Assembly: GCA_902629575.1 (NCBI GenBank) | Contig: CACORJ010000001.1 | Coordinates: forward strand, 1 to 64,000 | Direction of reading: 5' to 3' | Source of the DNA: an uncultured Pelagibacteraceae bacterium | GTDB lineage: Bacteria > Pseudomonadota > Alphaproteobacteria > Pelagibacterales > Pelagibacteraceae | Length of the DNA: 64,000 nucleotides | Shown here: positions 41,294 through 51,749 of the stretch, piece by piece | How the letters are laid out: each line of letters starts with the position of its first letter | Numbering within the stretch: position 1 is the first letter of the stretch | Made by a program: the position numbers and the translations under genes | The notes under the pieces: model-generated | The model's database searches: none | What the model was told of the DNA's origin: nothing | Seen by the model: the letters and a program-made list of their open reading frames with translations, nothing else

Positions 41294-42135
41294 TGGATAA
41301 AATTAAAAAAGGTTTAGGAAGAGGTTTATCATCCTTGATAGGAGAAACAAAAGTTGAACCTCAAAAAAATTTGATATCAATTAGTGATTTAGTTCCAAAT
41401 AGATATCAACCAAGAAAGATATTTGATGAGCAAAATCTAGAGGAATTGTCTAATTCGATAAGGGAAAGAGGGATGATACAGCCAATTGTCGTTAGGAAAT
41501 CAAATAGTGATAATTCAAAATTTGAGATTATTGCAGGTGAGAGAAGATGGCTGGCTGCACAAAGAGCAGGTCTTCATAATGTACCAGTTGTTGTTACAGA
41601 AGCAGATGATTTAAAATCTTTAGAATTTGCAATAGTGGAGAATGTTCAAAGACACGATTTAAATCCTTTAGAGGAGGCACAAGGTTACAAAAAGTTAATT
41701 GATGAATTTGGATATGACCAAGAAAAAGTTTCTAAATTTATAGGAAAAAGCAGAAGTCACATTACAAACGCTCTAAGGCTTTTAACTTTACCTCAAGATG
41801 TAATAAAATTAATTGAAAATCAAAAATTAACTGCTGGTCATGCAAAAATTTTAGTAGGGCTTAATAATAGCAGTTTTGTAGCAAATAAGATAATAGAAAA
41901 AAAATTATCGGTTAGGCAAGCTGAAAATTTCGTTAAAATTTTTAAATCAAAAAAATTTAAATCAAATAATATAAAAGACGTAAATATTAGAAACCTGGAA
42001 GTTTCAATTTCTGAAAAAATTGGCCTTAATGTTTCAATAAAAAATAATAAAAAAAATCAAGGTTCGATTACTTTTTCTTATAAAGAAATTGATCAACTCA
42101 ATAAGATTATCGATATCATAAAATCAAATTATTAG
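41293..42135 (+). CDS. parB: Chromosome partitioning protein ParB
   Basis: GLGRGLSSLIGE, NRYQPRKIFDEQNLEELSNSIRERGMIQPIVVR, IAGERRWLAAQRAGL, ENVQRHDLNPLEEAQGY. Confidence 0.97.
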   Translation: MDKIKKGLGRGLSSLIGETKVEPQKNLISISDLVPNRYQPRKIFDEQNLEELSNSIRERGMIQPIVVRKSNSDNSKFEIIAGERRWLAAQRAGLHNVPVVVTEADDLKSLEFAIVENVQRHDLNPLEEAQGYKKLIDEFGYDQEKVSKFIGKSRSHITNALRLLTLPQDVIKLIENQKLTAGHAKILVGLNNSSFVANKIIEKKLSVRQAENFVKIFKSKKFKSNNIKDVNIRNLEVSISEKIGLNVSIKNNKKNQGSITFSYKEIDQLNKIIDIIKSNY

Positions 42136-42136
42136 T

Positions 42137-43114
42137 CTATCCATTTAGAATAAAATCATTCACAATGTATGTTGAAATTTGTGAATTATTTTTCACTAAT
42201 AATTCTATGCTATTTACTCTCAGAATTAATTGATTTATTTCATCTAAAGATAAGTTATTTAGTTGTTTTTTTACTATTTCTTTGTCTTTCCAGAAAATTT
42301 GAGGTCTAAAAGATGCTATAGCTTGATCCTGATTTTTTTTAATTTCTGTCTCCTTTTTAAGTTTTTTAAGTCTTTTTAATTTATATAAAAATGATTTTAA
42401 AATAACGATATTATCTTCAGTTGAGGGAATATTGTCATTTAAGATGTTTATTATTTTATTTTTATTCTTCGCCAAGCATTGATCAGTTAATTCTGAAATA
42501 CTGTGGTTTTCAGCTGAGTTTATAATTTTTAGTATTTCATTTGATCCAATTTTTAATTTTTTATGAGCATAGTTATAAATTTTTTCAAGTTCACTTTGTA
42601 AAACAATTCGATTTCCTACGCATTTTCTTACTATAAAATTGATATTTTCTTGATTAATTTGAATTTTATTTTGTCTAAAAAAATTTTGAGCAATAAGCAT
42701 AAGTGTTTGATTATCATCTTCGTAGAATGGAATTATCACAAACTCATCTTTTTTCTCAAAATAAGTTCTTAATTTTGATTTCTTTTCTAAAATTCCAGAT
42801 TTGATAATTATTTTGATTTCTTGAATTTTTTTTTCTGATAATTCCTCAATTATTTCTAATATCTTATCTGTGGCTCTATTGATTATAATTAGTTTATTAT
42901 TTTCGAATAAAGAATTATTTAATATTTGTTCTCTAAAATTGTCTAGATCAGATAAGATATCTGACTCATCATAATAATAAATATTTTTTGAAAAATTTGG
43001 CTTTAAAATATTATTTATCGTTTCTTCAATTAGGCCTATATTTTTTCCATATAATAGATAAAAGTTAATTTTTTTGTCTAAATTTTTTTTTAAATTAAAG
43101 TGTTTAATTATCAT
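42137..43114 (-). CDS. holA: DNA polymerase III delta subunit
   Basis: FYLLYGKNIGLIEETINNIL, delta-like fold; neighbours LptE-like and LeuS. Confidence 0.88.
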   Translation of the reverse strand: MIIKHFNLKKNLDKKINFYLLYGKNIGLIEETINNILKPNFSKNIYYYDESDILSDLDNFREQILNNSLFENNKLIIINRATDKILEIIEELSEKKIQEIKIIIKSGILEKKSKLRTYFEKKDEFVIIPFYEDDNQTLMLIAQNFFRQNKIQINQENINFIVRKCVGNRIVLQSELEKIYNYAHKKLKIGSNEILKIINSAENHSISELTDQCLAKNKNKIINILNDNIPSTEDNIVILKSFLYKLKRLKKLKKETEIKKNQDQAIASFRPQIFWKDKEIVKKQLNNLSLDEINQLILRVNSIELLVKNNSQISTYIVNDFILNG

Positions 43115-43563
43115 TCCATATTTAAAAACAAGATTAAATCCTCAATTATCCCATTTACCAGCTGATTTTTAATATTTGTTTGGTACTCGATTAACTCAAA
43201 TTTGTTTTCTTTTTTATTGTATGTAAAATCGTCAGAAAAAATTTTGTTTTTAATTACATTTTCATCACTAATTATTTTTAAATCTATCAGAATACTTGAT
43301 CTGTAAGTTTCAGTTTGACCCTTCGAATTTTTGGATATTTCATCAATTTTATAAAAGCTCGATAATGACAACTCCATTAATTTTGAATTAGTTTTATTTT
43401 CTTTAAGTGATAATGAATTTAAAATCAGCTTGTTAATGTCGTTTTCACCTTGAGTACTAATTTTGTAAAATTCAATATTTTTTAATTTATTGTTTACATA
43501 TATAGGCTGATATCCACAGCTAGTTATTATTAATGACAATATAATAATCAAAAATTTCTTCAT
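43111..43563 (-). CDS. lptE: LptE-like LPS-assembly lipoprotein
   Basis: Lipobox [10 protein letters not shown]; between leuS and holA. Confidence 0.82.
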   Translation of the reverse strand: MKKFLIIILSLIITSCGYQPIYVNNKLKNIEFYKISTQGENDINKLILNSLSLKENKTNSKLMELSLSSFYKIDEISKNSKGQTETYRSSILIDLKIISDENVIKNKIFSDDFTYNKKENKFELIEYQTNIKNQLVNGIIEDLILFLNME

Positions 43564-46109
43564 TGTTTTACAATATAATTTATAAGTCTATTTTTTACAT
43601 AAATTGTTTTAATTAATTTTGCATTAATTAAATATTTATCAATTAATTTTTTTTCTTTAATTTGACTAATAATTTTATCCTCTTTAATTTCTTTTTTAAC
43701 TGAAATTAAACCCCTTTTTTTGCCATTAACTTGTATTACGATTTCGTTAAATTCTTCTTGTAAATAATTCTGATCTATTTTCGGCCATTCAGTTTTTTTA
43801 TCAAATTTAAACTTCTCTAAACATTCATGAGCAAAATGAGGTATAACTGGTAGCATTACAAGAATTATTTTTTCAAAATTTTTTTTTAGATTTTTAAAAT
43901 TTTTCTTACCTTCAGTTAATTTTTTATAATAAGAATAAATTTCGTGATAACTTGCAATTATTACGTTATATCTAAATTTTTCTAACGCATTATTAATCTT
44001 ATTTATGATTTGATTATTAAATATTTCTAAATTATCGTTAGTTTCATCTTCTTTATAAGAGGTAATTTTTAAAATTTCCTCACTTAAAAGCCAAAATTTT
44101 TGTATAAATTTGTAAGCAGAAATCATTCCATCATCTGACCACTGGATATCTTTTTCAGGAGGACTATCTGCTAAAATAAAAAACCTTACTGCATCTGCTC
44201 CATATTGATCAATAATATTTTGTGGATCAATTGTATTTTTTTTTGATTTTGACATTGATTCTGAAGGTCCAACTTTTACTATTTTAGTGCGATCGTTTTT
44301 TTCAAAAAATTCTTTTCCATCTTCTGAAAAAACCTCATCTGGGTTAAGCCAATTATCATTTTCATCTCTATAAGTTTCATGACAAACCATACCCTGAGTA
44401 AACAATCCTTTAAATGGCTCTTTTAGTTTAACTTCAGAGTTATTTAGACTTAATGCTCTCATAAAAAATCTTGAGTATAATAAATGTAAAATTGCATGCT
44501 CAACTCCACCTATATATTGATCAACTGGCATCCAGTAATCTAATTCTGATTTATTAAAAGGTTTCGTATCTTCTTTTGCTGAACAAAATCTTAAAAAGTA
44601 CCAAGATGAGTCAACAAAAGTATCAAGTGTATCTGTTTCTCTTGTATACATTTTTCCATTAATAGTTATTGATTTCCAATCTTTATTTGCATCAAGAGGA
44701 TTACCATTAATATTAATATCAACATTTTCCGGTAACTTTACTGGTAAATCATTTTCTGGAATTTTAATAATTTTATTATTTTGATCATATGCAATAGGTA
44801 TTGGGCAGCCCCAATATCTTTGTCTAGATATCCCCCAATCTTTTAAACGATAATTTGTTTTTCTTTTCCCAATTTTTCTTTCTTCTAAAAAATTTATAGT
44901 CTTATTTATTGACTCATCTGGAACCTTTAATCCATTTAAAAAATTTGAATTTATTAATACACCAGGACCTGTATAAGCTTCTTCTTCAACAACAAAATTA
45001 TCATTTTGATCTGAGGGTTTAACTACTGTTTTAATTTCAAGTTTATATTTTTTTGCAAAATCATAATCTCTTTGATCATGGGCCGGACAGCCAAAAACTG
45101 CTCCAAATCCATAGTCCATTAATACAAAATTTGCAAAATAAACAGGTACCTCGTTTTCTTCATTTAAAGGATTAATTGCAGTTAAATTTGTTTTGAATCC
45201 TATTTTTGATGCTTGGGCAATTGACTCTTCTGTAGTGCCTGTCTTAGCGCATTCTTTTTTAAAATCCTGAAAATTTTTGTCTTTCTCATAATATTTGGAG
45301 ATTGGATGGTCTACTGATAAAGCTAAAAACGAAAACCCAAATAAAGTATCAGGCCTAGTAGTATAACATTTTATAGTTTTAATTTTTTCTGAACCATTTA
45401 TCTTAAAGTCAATTTCACATCCAAAAGATTTTCCTATCCAATTTTTTTGCATTATCTTAACTTTCTCTGGCCATTCATTTAATGAATTTAGATCAGATAA
45501 TAATTCTTCAGAAAAATATGAAATTTTAAAAAACCATTGGTTTAATTTTTTTCTTTCAACTATTGCACCAGACCTCCATCCTTTGCCGTCAATTACTTGT
45601 TCATTCGCAAGCACTGTTTGGTCTATTGGATCCCAATTAACATAGCTTTCTTTTCTATAAACTAATCCTTTATCATAAAGATCTAAAAAAATTTTTTGTT
45701 GGTGTTTATAATAATCTGGTGAGCATGTTGAAATTTCTCTTTCCCAATCTATTGATAATCCAAATAATTTTAACTGAGATTTCATGATATCAATATTGCT
45801 TTCTGTCCAAGTTTTTGGACTCAAATTATTTTGTCTTGCAGCATTTTCTGCCGGCATTCCAAAGGAGTCCCAACCCATTGGATGTAAGACGTTAAATCCA
45901 TTTAATGATTTATAGCGGGAGAGTACATCGCCAATAGTGTAGTTTCTAACATGTCCCATATGAATTTTTCCGGAAGGATAAGGAAACATTTCTAGACAGT
46001 AAAATTTTGGTTTAGAGTTATTTACTTCAGATTTAAAAGCTTTCTTCTCTTCCCAAAATTTTTGCCATTTTTGTTCAATAATTTTAAAATTGTATCTATT
46101 TTCATTCAT
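43560..46109 (-). CDS. leuS: Leucyl-tRNA synthetase
   Basis: [54 protein letters not shown]-like [11 protein letters not shown]. Confidence 0.98.
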   Translation of the reverse strand: MNENRYNFKIIEQKWQKFWEEKKAFKSEVNNSKPKFYCLEMFPYPSGKIHMGHVRNYTIGDVLSRYKSLNGFNVLHPMGWDSFGMPAENAARQNNLSPKTWTESNIDIMKSQLKLFGLSIDWEREISTCSPDYYKHQQKIFLDLYDKGLVYRKESYVNWDPIDQTVLANEQVIDGKGWRSGAIVERKKLNQWFFKISYFSEELLSDLNSLNEWPEKVKIMQKNWIGKSFGCEIDFKINGSEKIKTIKCYTTRPDTLFGFSFLALSVDHPISKYYEKDKNFQDFKKECAKTGTTEESIAQASKIGFKTNLTAINPLNEENEVPVYFANFVLMDYGFGAVFGCPAHDQRDYDFAKKYKLEIKTVVKPSDQNDNFVVEEEAYTGPGVLINSNFLNGLKVPDESINKTINFLEERKIGKRKTNYRLKDWGISRQRYWGCPIPIAYDQNNKIIKIPENDLPVKLPENVDININGNPLDANKDWKSITINGKMYTRETDTLDTFVDSSWYFLRFCSAKEDTKPFNKSELDYWMPVDQYIGGVEHAILHLLYSRFFMRALSLNNSEVKLKEPFKGLFTQGMVCHETYRDENDNWLNPDEVFSEDGKEFFEKNDRTKIVKVGPSESMSKSKKNTIDPQNIIDQYGADAVRFFILADSPPEKDIQWSDDGMISAYKFIQKFWLLSEEILKITSYKEDETNDNLEIFNNQIINKINNALEKFRYNVIIASYHEIYSYYKKLTEGKKNFKNLKKNFEKIILVMLPVIPHFAHECLEKFKFDKKTEWPKIDQNYLQEEFNEIVIQVNGKKRGLISVKKEIKEDKIISQIKEKKLIDKYLINAKLIKTIYVKNRLINYIVKQ

Positions 46110-46186
46110 AAAGTTTTAATAAAAAAAAGTTAATTATTACTACTCTTAAGCAATTTATTTTACTTTAAATATAAAATAGTAAAACT

Positions 46187-46714
46187 TTATTCATCTTTTT
46201 TTGACTCAGCCTCTTTTTTAAGAATTGCAGCTCTTTTTAAAATAGAAGTTTTAATTTCATTATTTAAATTACTCTCAATTTTTGATGTTTGACATGAATT
46301 TATATTAATACATTTTCTTTTATAAATTGTTACATTTAGAGCATCAGATCTAATTTCATTTGTTAAAAATCTTATAGCAACTTTTAACTCCTCGTTATTT
46401 CCAGTTTCACCGTACCAATCAGTAATTATAATTCCACCAGCATAATCAACGTTTGCAAGAGGTATAAAATCTAACTTTTCAAGAGTGGCTCTCCAAAGAG
46501 GATTAGAGGAAGCAAACATAAAATTTGTGGAGCCTTTTCCACCCATTGAAGTTGAAAATTTCAAACCTCTTCCCTCACCAATATTTTTTTTAACTCTTTC
46601 ATCGGCGTTTACTGGTTGATCTTTAGCACTAGGAAAAGATTTACCACCACACGAGTTCAACAATAATGTAAAAATGGCTAAAAAGATTGCCGGGAATTTT
46701 GTTAATTTATACAT
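46187..46714 (-). CDS. DUF3576 lipoprotein
   Basis: Lipobox LLNSCGG; FASSNPLWRATLEKLDFIPLANVDYAGGIIITDWY. Confidence 0.88.
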   Translation of the reverse strand: MYKLTKFPAIFLAIFTLLLNSCGGKSFPSAKDQPVNADERVKKNIGEGRGLKFSTSMGGKGSTNFMFASSNPLWRATLEKLDFIPLANVDYAGGIIITDWYGETGNNEELKVAIRFLTNEIRSDALNVTIYKRKCININSCQTSKIESNLNNEIKTSILKRAAILKKEAESKKDE

Positions 46715-46773
46715 AAAATATTTGACATTAATACACGATAATAGGGGAATTAAGAACTTATAAGACTTTAAAG

Positions 46774-46791
46774 TGTGATATAATTATCACA
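46774..46791. promoter_or_regulatory. Inverted repeat overlapping an extended -10 element upstream of the porin gene
   Basis: TGTGATA-TAAT-TATCACA (7-bp perfect arms) containing TGATATAAT at 46776-46784. Confidence 0.55.
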
Positions 46792-46893
46792 TTATAGAGA
46801 AATAAAGTTAAATTATTTCAAAGAAATAGCTAATTTTCAGTAATTCGTTAAAAAAGCATCATTCATATATGAAAATAACAAAGGAGAAATCTT

Positions 46894-47895
46894 ATGAATA
46901 AATTTAAAAAAGTAGGGATTTCTGCATTAGCTGGTTCACTAGCGGCATTCTCAGCACACGCTGTAGAAATGACTGCATCAGGTAGTGCAAAAGTAACTTA
47001 CTTCAATAACAACTCTGACGAAGTAACTGGTAATCCGTTTGGAATGAATACTTCAATCGCTTTCAGTGGTTCAGGAGAAGTTAACGGTTACGATACTACT
47101 TTAACTATCGTAAACAATGACGCAAACAGCGGTTTATCTTCTGCTTCTTTATCAGTTGATATGGGAGATATGGGTAAAGTAACATTTGACCAAGGTGTTG
47201 GTGTAGGTGGTTTATCAACTATTGATGACAAACTTCCATCAGCTTACGAAGAGTCATGGGATAGTATGGATGCAGCTGCAACTACATCATCTAATGGTTT
47301 AGTTGGTATGGGTAACTCAGGTGTATTCGTTTACTCAAATACTTTCGGAGATTACAACTTTTCTGGTCAATTCGGTAAAGGTCAATCTGTTGCAAACTCT
47401 GATAGTGCTGTAGGTGGTGTAGGTGGACATGGTTCATCTTACGACTTTGCTATAACAACTTCTTCTTTAGCTGATGGTTTAACAGTTGGAGCAGGTTATG
47501 GTAAAATTGCTAACAATAACGGGGACAAAAAAGAGGGAAGTAAAGATACAGATGAGCATATGACTGCTTTCGCTACTTACTCAGTAGGACCAGTTACGTT
47601 AGGTTACCAACAAACACACAGAGAAGATAACACAATTGGTGGAACTCCAGAGTCAGCTACAGGTTATGGTATAGCTGTTAACTTAATGGAAGGTCTATCA
47701 GTATCTTATAACGATAGAGAGATCGAGTTCGCAAAAGCTGGATCAGCTCACGTTACTGAAGATGGTACAGGTGTTGCATTATCTTACACTATGGGATCTG
47801 CTAAAATTGCTATCCAACAAAACGAAGTGGATAACAACGACGGTGGAACTACAAGTGATGAAAGTACAGAGATTGCATTATCTCTTTCTTTCTAA
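46894..47895 (+). CDS. Gram-negative porin
   Basis: Signal peptide MNKFKKVGISALAGSLAAFSAHA, VEMTASGSAKVTYF, C-terminal IALSLSF; AGGAG ribosome-binding site. Confidence 0.9.
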   Translation: MNKFKKVGISALAGSLAAFSAHAVEMTASGSAKVTYFNNNSDEVTGNPFGMNTSIAFSGSGEVNGYDTTLTIVNNDANSGLSSASLSVDMGDMGKVTFDQGVGVGGLSTIDDKLPSAYEESWDSMDAAATTSSNGLVGMGNSGVFVYSNTFGDYNFSGQFGKGQSVANSDSAVGGVGGHGSSYDFAITTSSLADGLTVGAGYGKIANNNGDKKEGSKDTDEHMTAFATYSVGPVTLGYQQTHREDNTIGGTPESATGYGIAVNLMEGLSVSYNDREIEFAKAGSAHVTEDGTGVALSYTMGSAKIAIQQNEVDNNDGGTTSDESTEIALSLSF

Positions 47896-47917
47896 TTTGA
47901 AAGTTTAGATTTTATTA

Positions 47918-47949
47918 AAAGCCCCAGTTTCACTGGGGCTTTTTTTTTA
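47918..47949 (+). terminator. Rho-independent terminator after porin (probably bidirectional)
   Basis: AAAGCCCCAGT-TTC-ACTGGGGCTTTTTTTTT; A/T tracts on both sides. Confidence 0.95.
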
Positions 47950-49506
47950 TAACAAGCTAAAAAGTTCTTTTAAATGTTCTTTATATTTTAATGAGCTCTT
48001 AACAGACGATGAATATATTTTGTTTCGTGCTTGTCCAACGCTAGCTGTCTTAATTGGGGTTTTATTTTTTGAAAAATTAAGGCAACTTTCTTCCCACTCT
48101 AATCCACAATAATTCAACATTTTCTTAGTTTCATCTTTTGTATTTTTTATTAAATCCTCATATTTAACATCAAAAAAAGATTCAGAAGAATGATCTTTCC
48201 AGAAATTCATTAACTTTAAGTATAGATTATAATAACTTCCCAATTCTTGCTGAGAATAGCAAAAATTAAGAGTGCCATCAAAAACATTTTTATACAACGA
48301 TAAACAGTTATCTTCAGAGTTTCTTTTGCAATGAATTATTTTTGCATCAGGAAATAGAATTTTTATAAAGCCGATCCAAATAAAATTTAATGGGGCTTTA
48401 TCTGTGATGCATTTTGATGAAATTTCGTAATTATCAATAAATGTGTAATACCTTTTTGAGATTATAGACAATTTATCAGGATTATTAATAATTTCTTTAA
48501 TTTTAGTAAGTGACAAATCTTTATTATCAGTAAATTCTTCATTTATAATTTTTGATAAATAAGGAAGCTCTCCGCATCCGTTTACCTCAGAATGTGCGCT
48601 TACTATTTGTTCAATTAACGTTGTTCCAGATCTAGGCATGCCAACAATAAATATAATTTTCTTGTTTTTAAAATTGGATTTTGAATATTTATTTTTAAAT
48701 ATATCTATAAAAATCTTTTCGATATTCCTAAATTTTTTTTCTTCAAAATTTAAATCAAAATTTATAACCGTTCTTTTTAATTTATTTCCTTTTTCTAAGT
48801 ATTCAACGCTTTTATCAATTTCGCCAATATCCTCATGTGCTTTCGCTAATGCAAATGATAAGTCAATTTTTTGAGATATATCTAAATCGTTCTGAAGATC
48901 TTTTTTAATCATAGAGTTTAAATGGGAGTCATCAATCTTATATTTTTTTGAACGACTAATTAATAAATCTGCTTTTGTAGTATTTGGATTTTCTTTTATT
49001 GCTTTATTTGCATATTCCTCCGATATTTCAAATTTACCAAGTGATTGGTAAGCCATTGCAAGTGAATAATAAATTTCAGGAACTTTCTCATTAATATTTA
49101 AAGCTTTTTCATATAATTTAATAGCTTCTTCAAATTTGTTTAAATCCCTTTTTAAATTTCCATAATTCACATAAGCGTTAAAATAATTTTCTTTTTTTGA
49201 GATTGATAAATTATAAAGCCTCTCAGCTTCTTTAAAATTAAATATATTTTTGTAAACATTTGCCAGGTTGTTAATTATTGCTAAGTCATTTGGGTTAATT
49301 TCGTAACCTTTATTCAAGACTAATTTAGCATCTTCAAACTTACCTAATTGTGTTAAAGCCAGTCCTAATAAATTGTAAAAAATACTATAATTTGGATATA
49401 ATTTTATTGCTTTTTGAGTTTCAGAGATAATCAAGTTATATTTTTTTATAAAAAAAAGATTTTGTATTTCTCTTACTAATAATTTAATTTTTTCTAATTG
49501 ACTCAT
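47947..49506 (-). CDS. TPR-repeat/sulfotransferase fusion protein
   Basis: N-terminal TPRs (YNLLGLALTQLGKFEDAKLVLNKGYEINPND...), C-terminal IIFIVGMPRSGTTLIEQIVSAHSEVNGCGEL. Confidence 0.93.
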   Translation of the reverse strand: MSQLEKIKLLVREIQNLFFIKKYNLIISETQKAIKLYPNYSIFYNLLGLALTQLGKFEDAKLVLNKGYEINPNDLAIINNLANVYKNIFNFKEAERLYNLSISKKENYFNAYVNYGNLKRDLNKFEEAIKLYEKALNINEKVPEIYYSLAMAYQSLGKFEISEEYANKAIKENPNTTKADLLISRSKKYKIDDSHLNSMIKKDLQNDLDISQKIDLSFALAKAHEDIGEIDKSVEYLEKGNKLKRTVINFDLNFEEKKFRNIEKIFIDIFKNKYSKSNFKNKKIIFIVGMPRSGTTLIEQIVSAHSEVNGCGELPYLSKIINEEFTDNKDLSLTKIKEIINNPDKLSIISKRYYTFIDNYEISSKCITDKAPLNFIWIGFIKILFPDAKIIHCKRNSEDNCLSLYKNVFDGTLNFCYSQQELGSYYNLYLKLMNFWKDHSSESFFDVKYEDLIKNTKDETKKMLNYCGLEWEESCLNFSKNKTPIKTASVGQARNKIYSSSVKSSLKYKEHLKELFSLL

Positions 49507-49513
49507 TTAAATC

Positions 49514-50056
49514 CTAATTATAAATTTTATAATAAGTAATGGCTGCGTAACCATTAATATTTAAAAGTTTTAACATGGCTTTATTTTGCCTATTAATTCC
49601 TCCAAGAGCTATAAATTTATTATTAAAGTCTTTACATATTAAATTAAATTTTACTATACCAAGAGGGGTCTTTTTTTTTGCATTTTCAAATAGAGGACTT
49701 ATAAAAATCATATCAATATTTTGATTTTTTTTTATTAGCACTTCTTCTATACAATGAGCTGAACCAATAATACTAAATTTTCTTTTAATCCCTAAATCGT
49801 ATTTAATAGGTAATTTGTTAAATGATGGAATATAGACCCCATCAAAATCTAATGCTTTAGCTTTTTTTACATCATTAGCTAAGTAAATTTTTCTTCTATT
49901 TTTTTTACAGAAATTAACAAAATTTATTAACTCTTTGTTTATAAATTTTTTTTCATAGTTTCTTAATATAAAATTAACTTTTTTATTAAACTTGATGATA
50001 TTTTCTTGATTAAGATTATCAATATAAGTAAAAAAATTGTATTTATCGAAATGCAT
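49514..50056 (-). CDS. ThiE/TenI-like thiamine phosphate synthase family protein
   Basis: GSAHCIEEVLI, MIFISPLFENAKKKTPLGIVKF, FIALGGINRQN. Confidence 0.75.
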   Translation of the reverse strand: MHFDKYNFFTYIDNLNQENIIKFNKKVNFILRNYEKKFINKELINFVNFCKKNRRKIYLANDVKKAKALDFDGVYIPSFNKLPIKYDLGIKRKFSIIGSAHCIEEVLIKKNQNIDMIFISPLFENAKKKTPLGIVKFNLICKDFNNKFIALGGINRQNKAMLKLLNINGYAAITYYKIYN

Positions 50057-50695
50057 GATTCAGTAAAAAATTTAACTTATATAGAGACCAAAATCAAAGA
50101 TGTTGTTAAAGATAAACCAATAATTATCGCGGTGAGCAAAACATTTGGTCCAAAAGCCATAGAACCTCTTTTGAATTATGGTCATAAACATTTTGGTGAG
50201 AATAAAGTGCAAGAGTGTACAAATAAATGGCCAGAGCTTAAAAATAAATACAATAATATCAATCTTCATATGATAGGAAAATTACAAACAAATAAAGTAA
50301 GGGATTGTGTCAAGTATTTTGATTTCATTCACTCTGTTGATAGTAAAAAACTTGCAAAAAAAATTTGTGATGAACAAAAAAAAATCAATAAAAATTTAAA
50401 AATGTTTATTCAAATCAATATAGGTGGGGAAGAACAAAAATCAGGAGTTTCAAAAAATGAACTGGGTGAGTTAGTTGTATATTGTAAAGAATTAAATTTA
50501 AATGTTCTAGGGTTGATGTGTATTCCACCTATGGATATTAATCCATCTAAATATTTTAATGAAACAAAAGAACTAAATAAAAAATTTAATTTTAAAGAAC
50601 TAAGTATGGGCATGTCATCTGATTACTTAACAGCTTGTAACTATTCATCAACATATTTAAGGATTGGTTCAAATATTTTTGGAAAAAGAAATTAA
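50051..50695 (+). CDS. YggS-family PLP homeostasis protein (start corrected from 50006)
   Basis: PIIIAVSKTFGPKAIEPLLNYGHKHFGENKVQE, LHMIGKLQTNKV, LSMGMSSDYLTA...LRIGSNIFG. Confidence 0.95.
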   Translation: MHDSVKNLTYIETKIKDVVKDKPIIIAVSKTFGPKAIEPLLNYGHKHFGENKVQECTNKWPELKNKYNNINLHMIGKLQTNKVRDCVKYFDFIHSVDSKKLAKKICDEQKKINKNLKMFIQINIGGEEQKSGVSKNELGELVVYCKELNLNVLGLMCIPPMDINPSKYFNETKELNKKFNFKELSMGMSSDYLTACNYSSTYLRIGSNIFGKRN

Positions 50696-51183
50696 ATAAT
50701 TTTGATCTTCGTTTTTTTATTAATTAATTTTAATAAGATTAGCATATCCTCTTTTTTTATTGCTATACATCCAAGAGTTTTTTTATAATTTTTTGTTAAA
50801 TGTAAAAAAATTGCACTACCTTTGTTTTTTTTTATATTACTTGTATTATAACATATTGGAATAATAATGTCGTAATTTTCACTTTTTCGATATAATTTTT
50901 CATGACGGACATTTTTTTTTATTACAAAAAGTTTGTTATAAAAATTACTATAAATATCATTACACCATCCCATATTTTTTTTAATTTTTATTTTTTTAAG
51001 TTTTGTATTGAATTTAGGTAATCTGTCATTTCTGTAATAAACTGGCCCTAATTTATAAATTCCTCTAGGAGTTTTTTTATCACCTTCTCTTTTTTTTTTA
51101 GAAATACCCTTCTTTCCCACACAACATTTGAATTTAAATTCGTCGTAGAAAAGTGTATCTTTATTTTTAACTAAAATTTGCAT
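50692..51183 (-). CDS. L,D-transpeptidase (YkuD) family protein (start corrected from 51198)
   Basis: DKKTPRGIYKLGPVYYR, SAIFLHLTKNYKKTLGCIAIKKEDML; first in-frame ATG at 51183. Confidence 0.85.
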   Translation of the reverse strand: MQILVKNKDTLFYDEFKFKCCVGKKGISKKKREGDKKTPRGIYKLGPVYYRNDRLPKFNTKLKKIKIKKNMGWCNDIYSNFYNKLFVIKKNVRHEKLYRKSENYDIIIPICYNTSNIKKNKGSAIFLHLTKNYKKTLGCIAIKKEDMLILLKLINKKTKIKII

Positions 51184-51188
51184 ATTAC

Positions 51189-51749
51189 ATGAATTCAAAA
51201 ATTTTATTTATTTACAAGTTTAATAAATTATTCGAAATATTAAATGAAATAAGAGAAAATTTCAATTTTGAGCTTAAGTCCATAAATGAAAACGATTTTA
51301 AAAAATTAAATTTTGATGAATTACAAAATTATTTAATTGTTAGTACTGATATATGTAACGATAATAAAAATCGTCTTAAATTAGATAAAACTCCTTTGAA
51401 ATTGTCAGATTTAATAGAAAAGATAAATCTTAATTTTCTGAGGAATCATTTTAATAATCAGTCAGAATTAAAAATCGGAAAGTATATTTTAGATTTGAAT
51501 TCAAGAAAAATTTATTTTAAGAATAATAGCCTTAACTTAACAGAGAAGGAAAGTGATTTAATATTATTTATAAGCTCCAACAAAAAAGCAAGTTTAAAAG
51601 AATTACAAAGACAAGTATGGGGTTATTCAAAAAATTTAGAGACCCACACAGTAGAAACACATATTTATAGATTGAGAAAGAAAATACTTAAAAATTTTAA
51701 AGACGATAACTTCATTAGGCACAATAAACAAGGATATTTTTTAAATTGA
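51189..51749 (+). CDS. OmpR/PhoB-type winged-helix regulator with atypical N-terminal domain
   Basis: C-terminal LNSRKIYFKNNSLNLTEKESDLILFI...LKELQRQVWGYSKNLETHTVETHIYRLRKKI...GYFLN; no clear receiver phosphorylation motif. Confidence 0.88.
   Translation: MNSKILFIYKFNKLFEILNEIRENFNFELKSINENDFKKLNFDELQNYLIVSTDICNDNKNRLKLDKTPLKLSDLIEKINLNFLRNHFNNQSELKIGKYILDLNSRKIYFKNNSLNLTEKESDLILFISSNKKASLKELQRQVWGYSKNLETHTVETHIYRLRKKILKNFKDDNFIRHNKQGYFLN

Noticed and set aside
46774-46791. CRP/FNR binding site upstream of porin
   Set aside because: TGTGA and TCACA half-sites are separated by 8 nt rather than the 6 nt of CRP; kept only as a generic inverted repeat.
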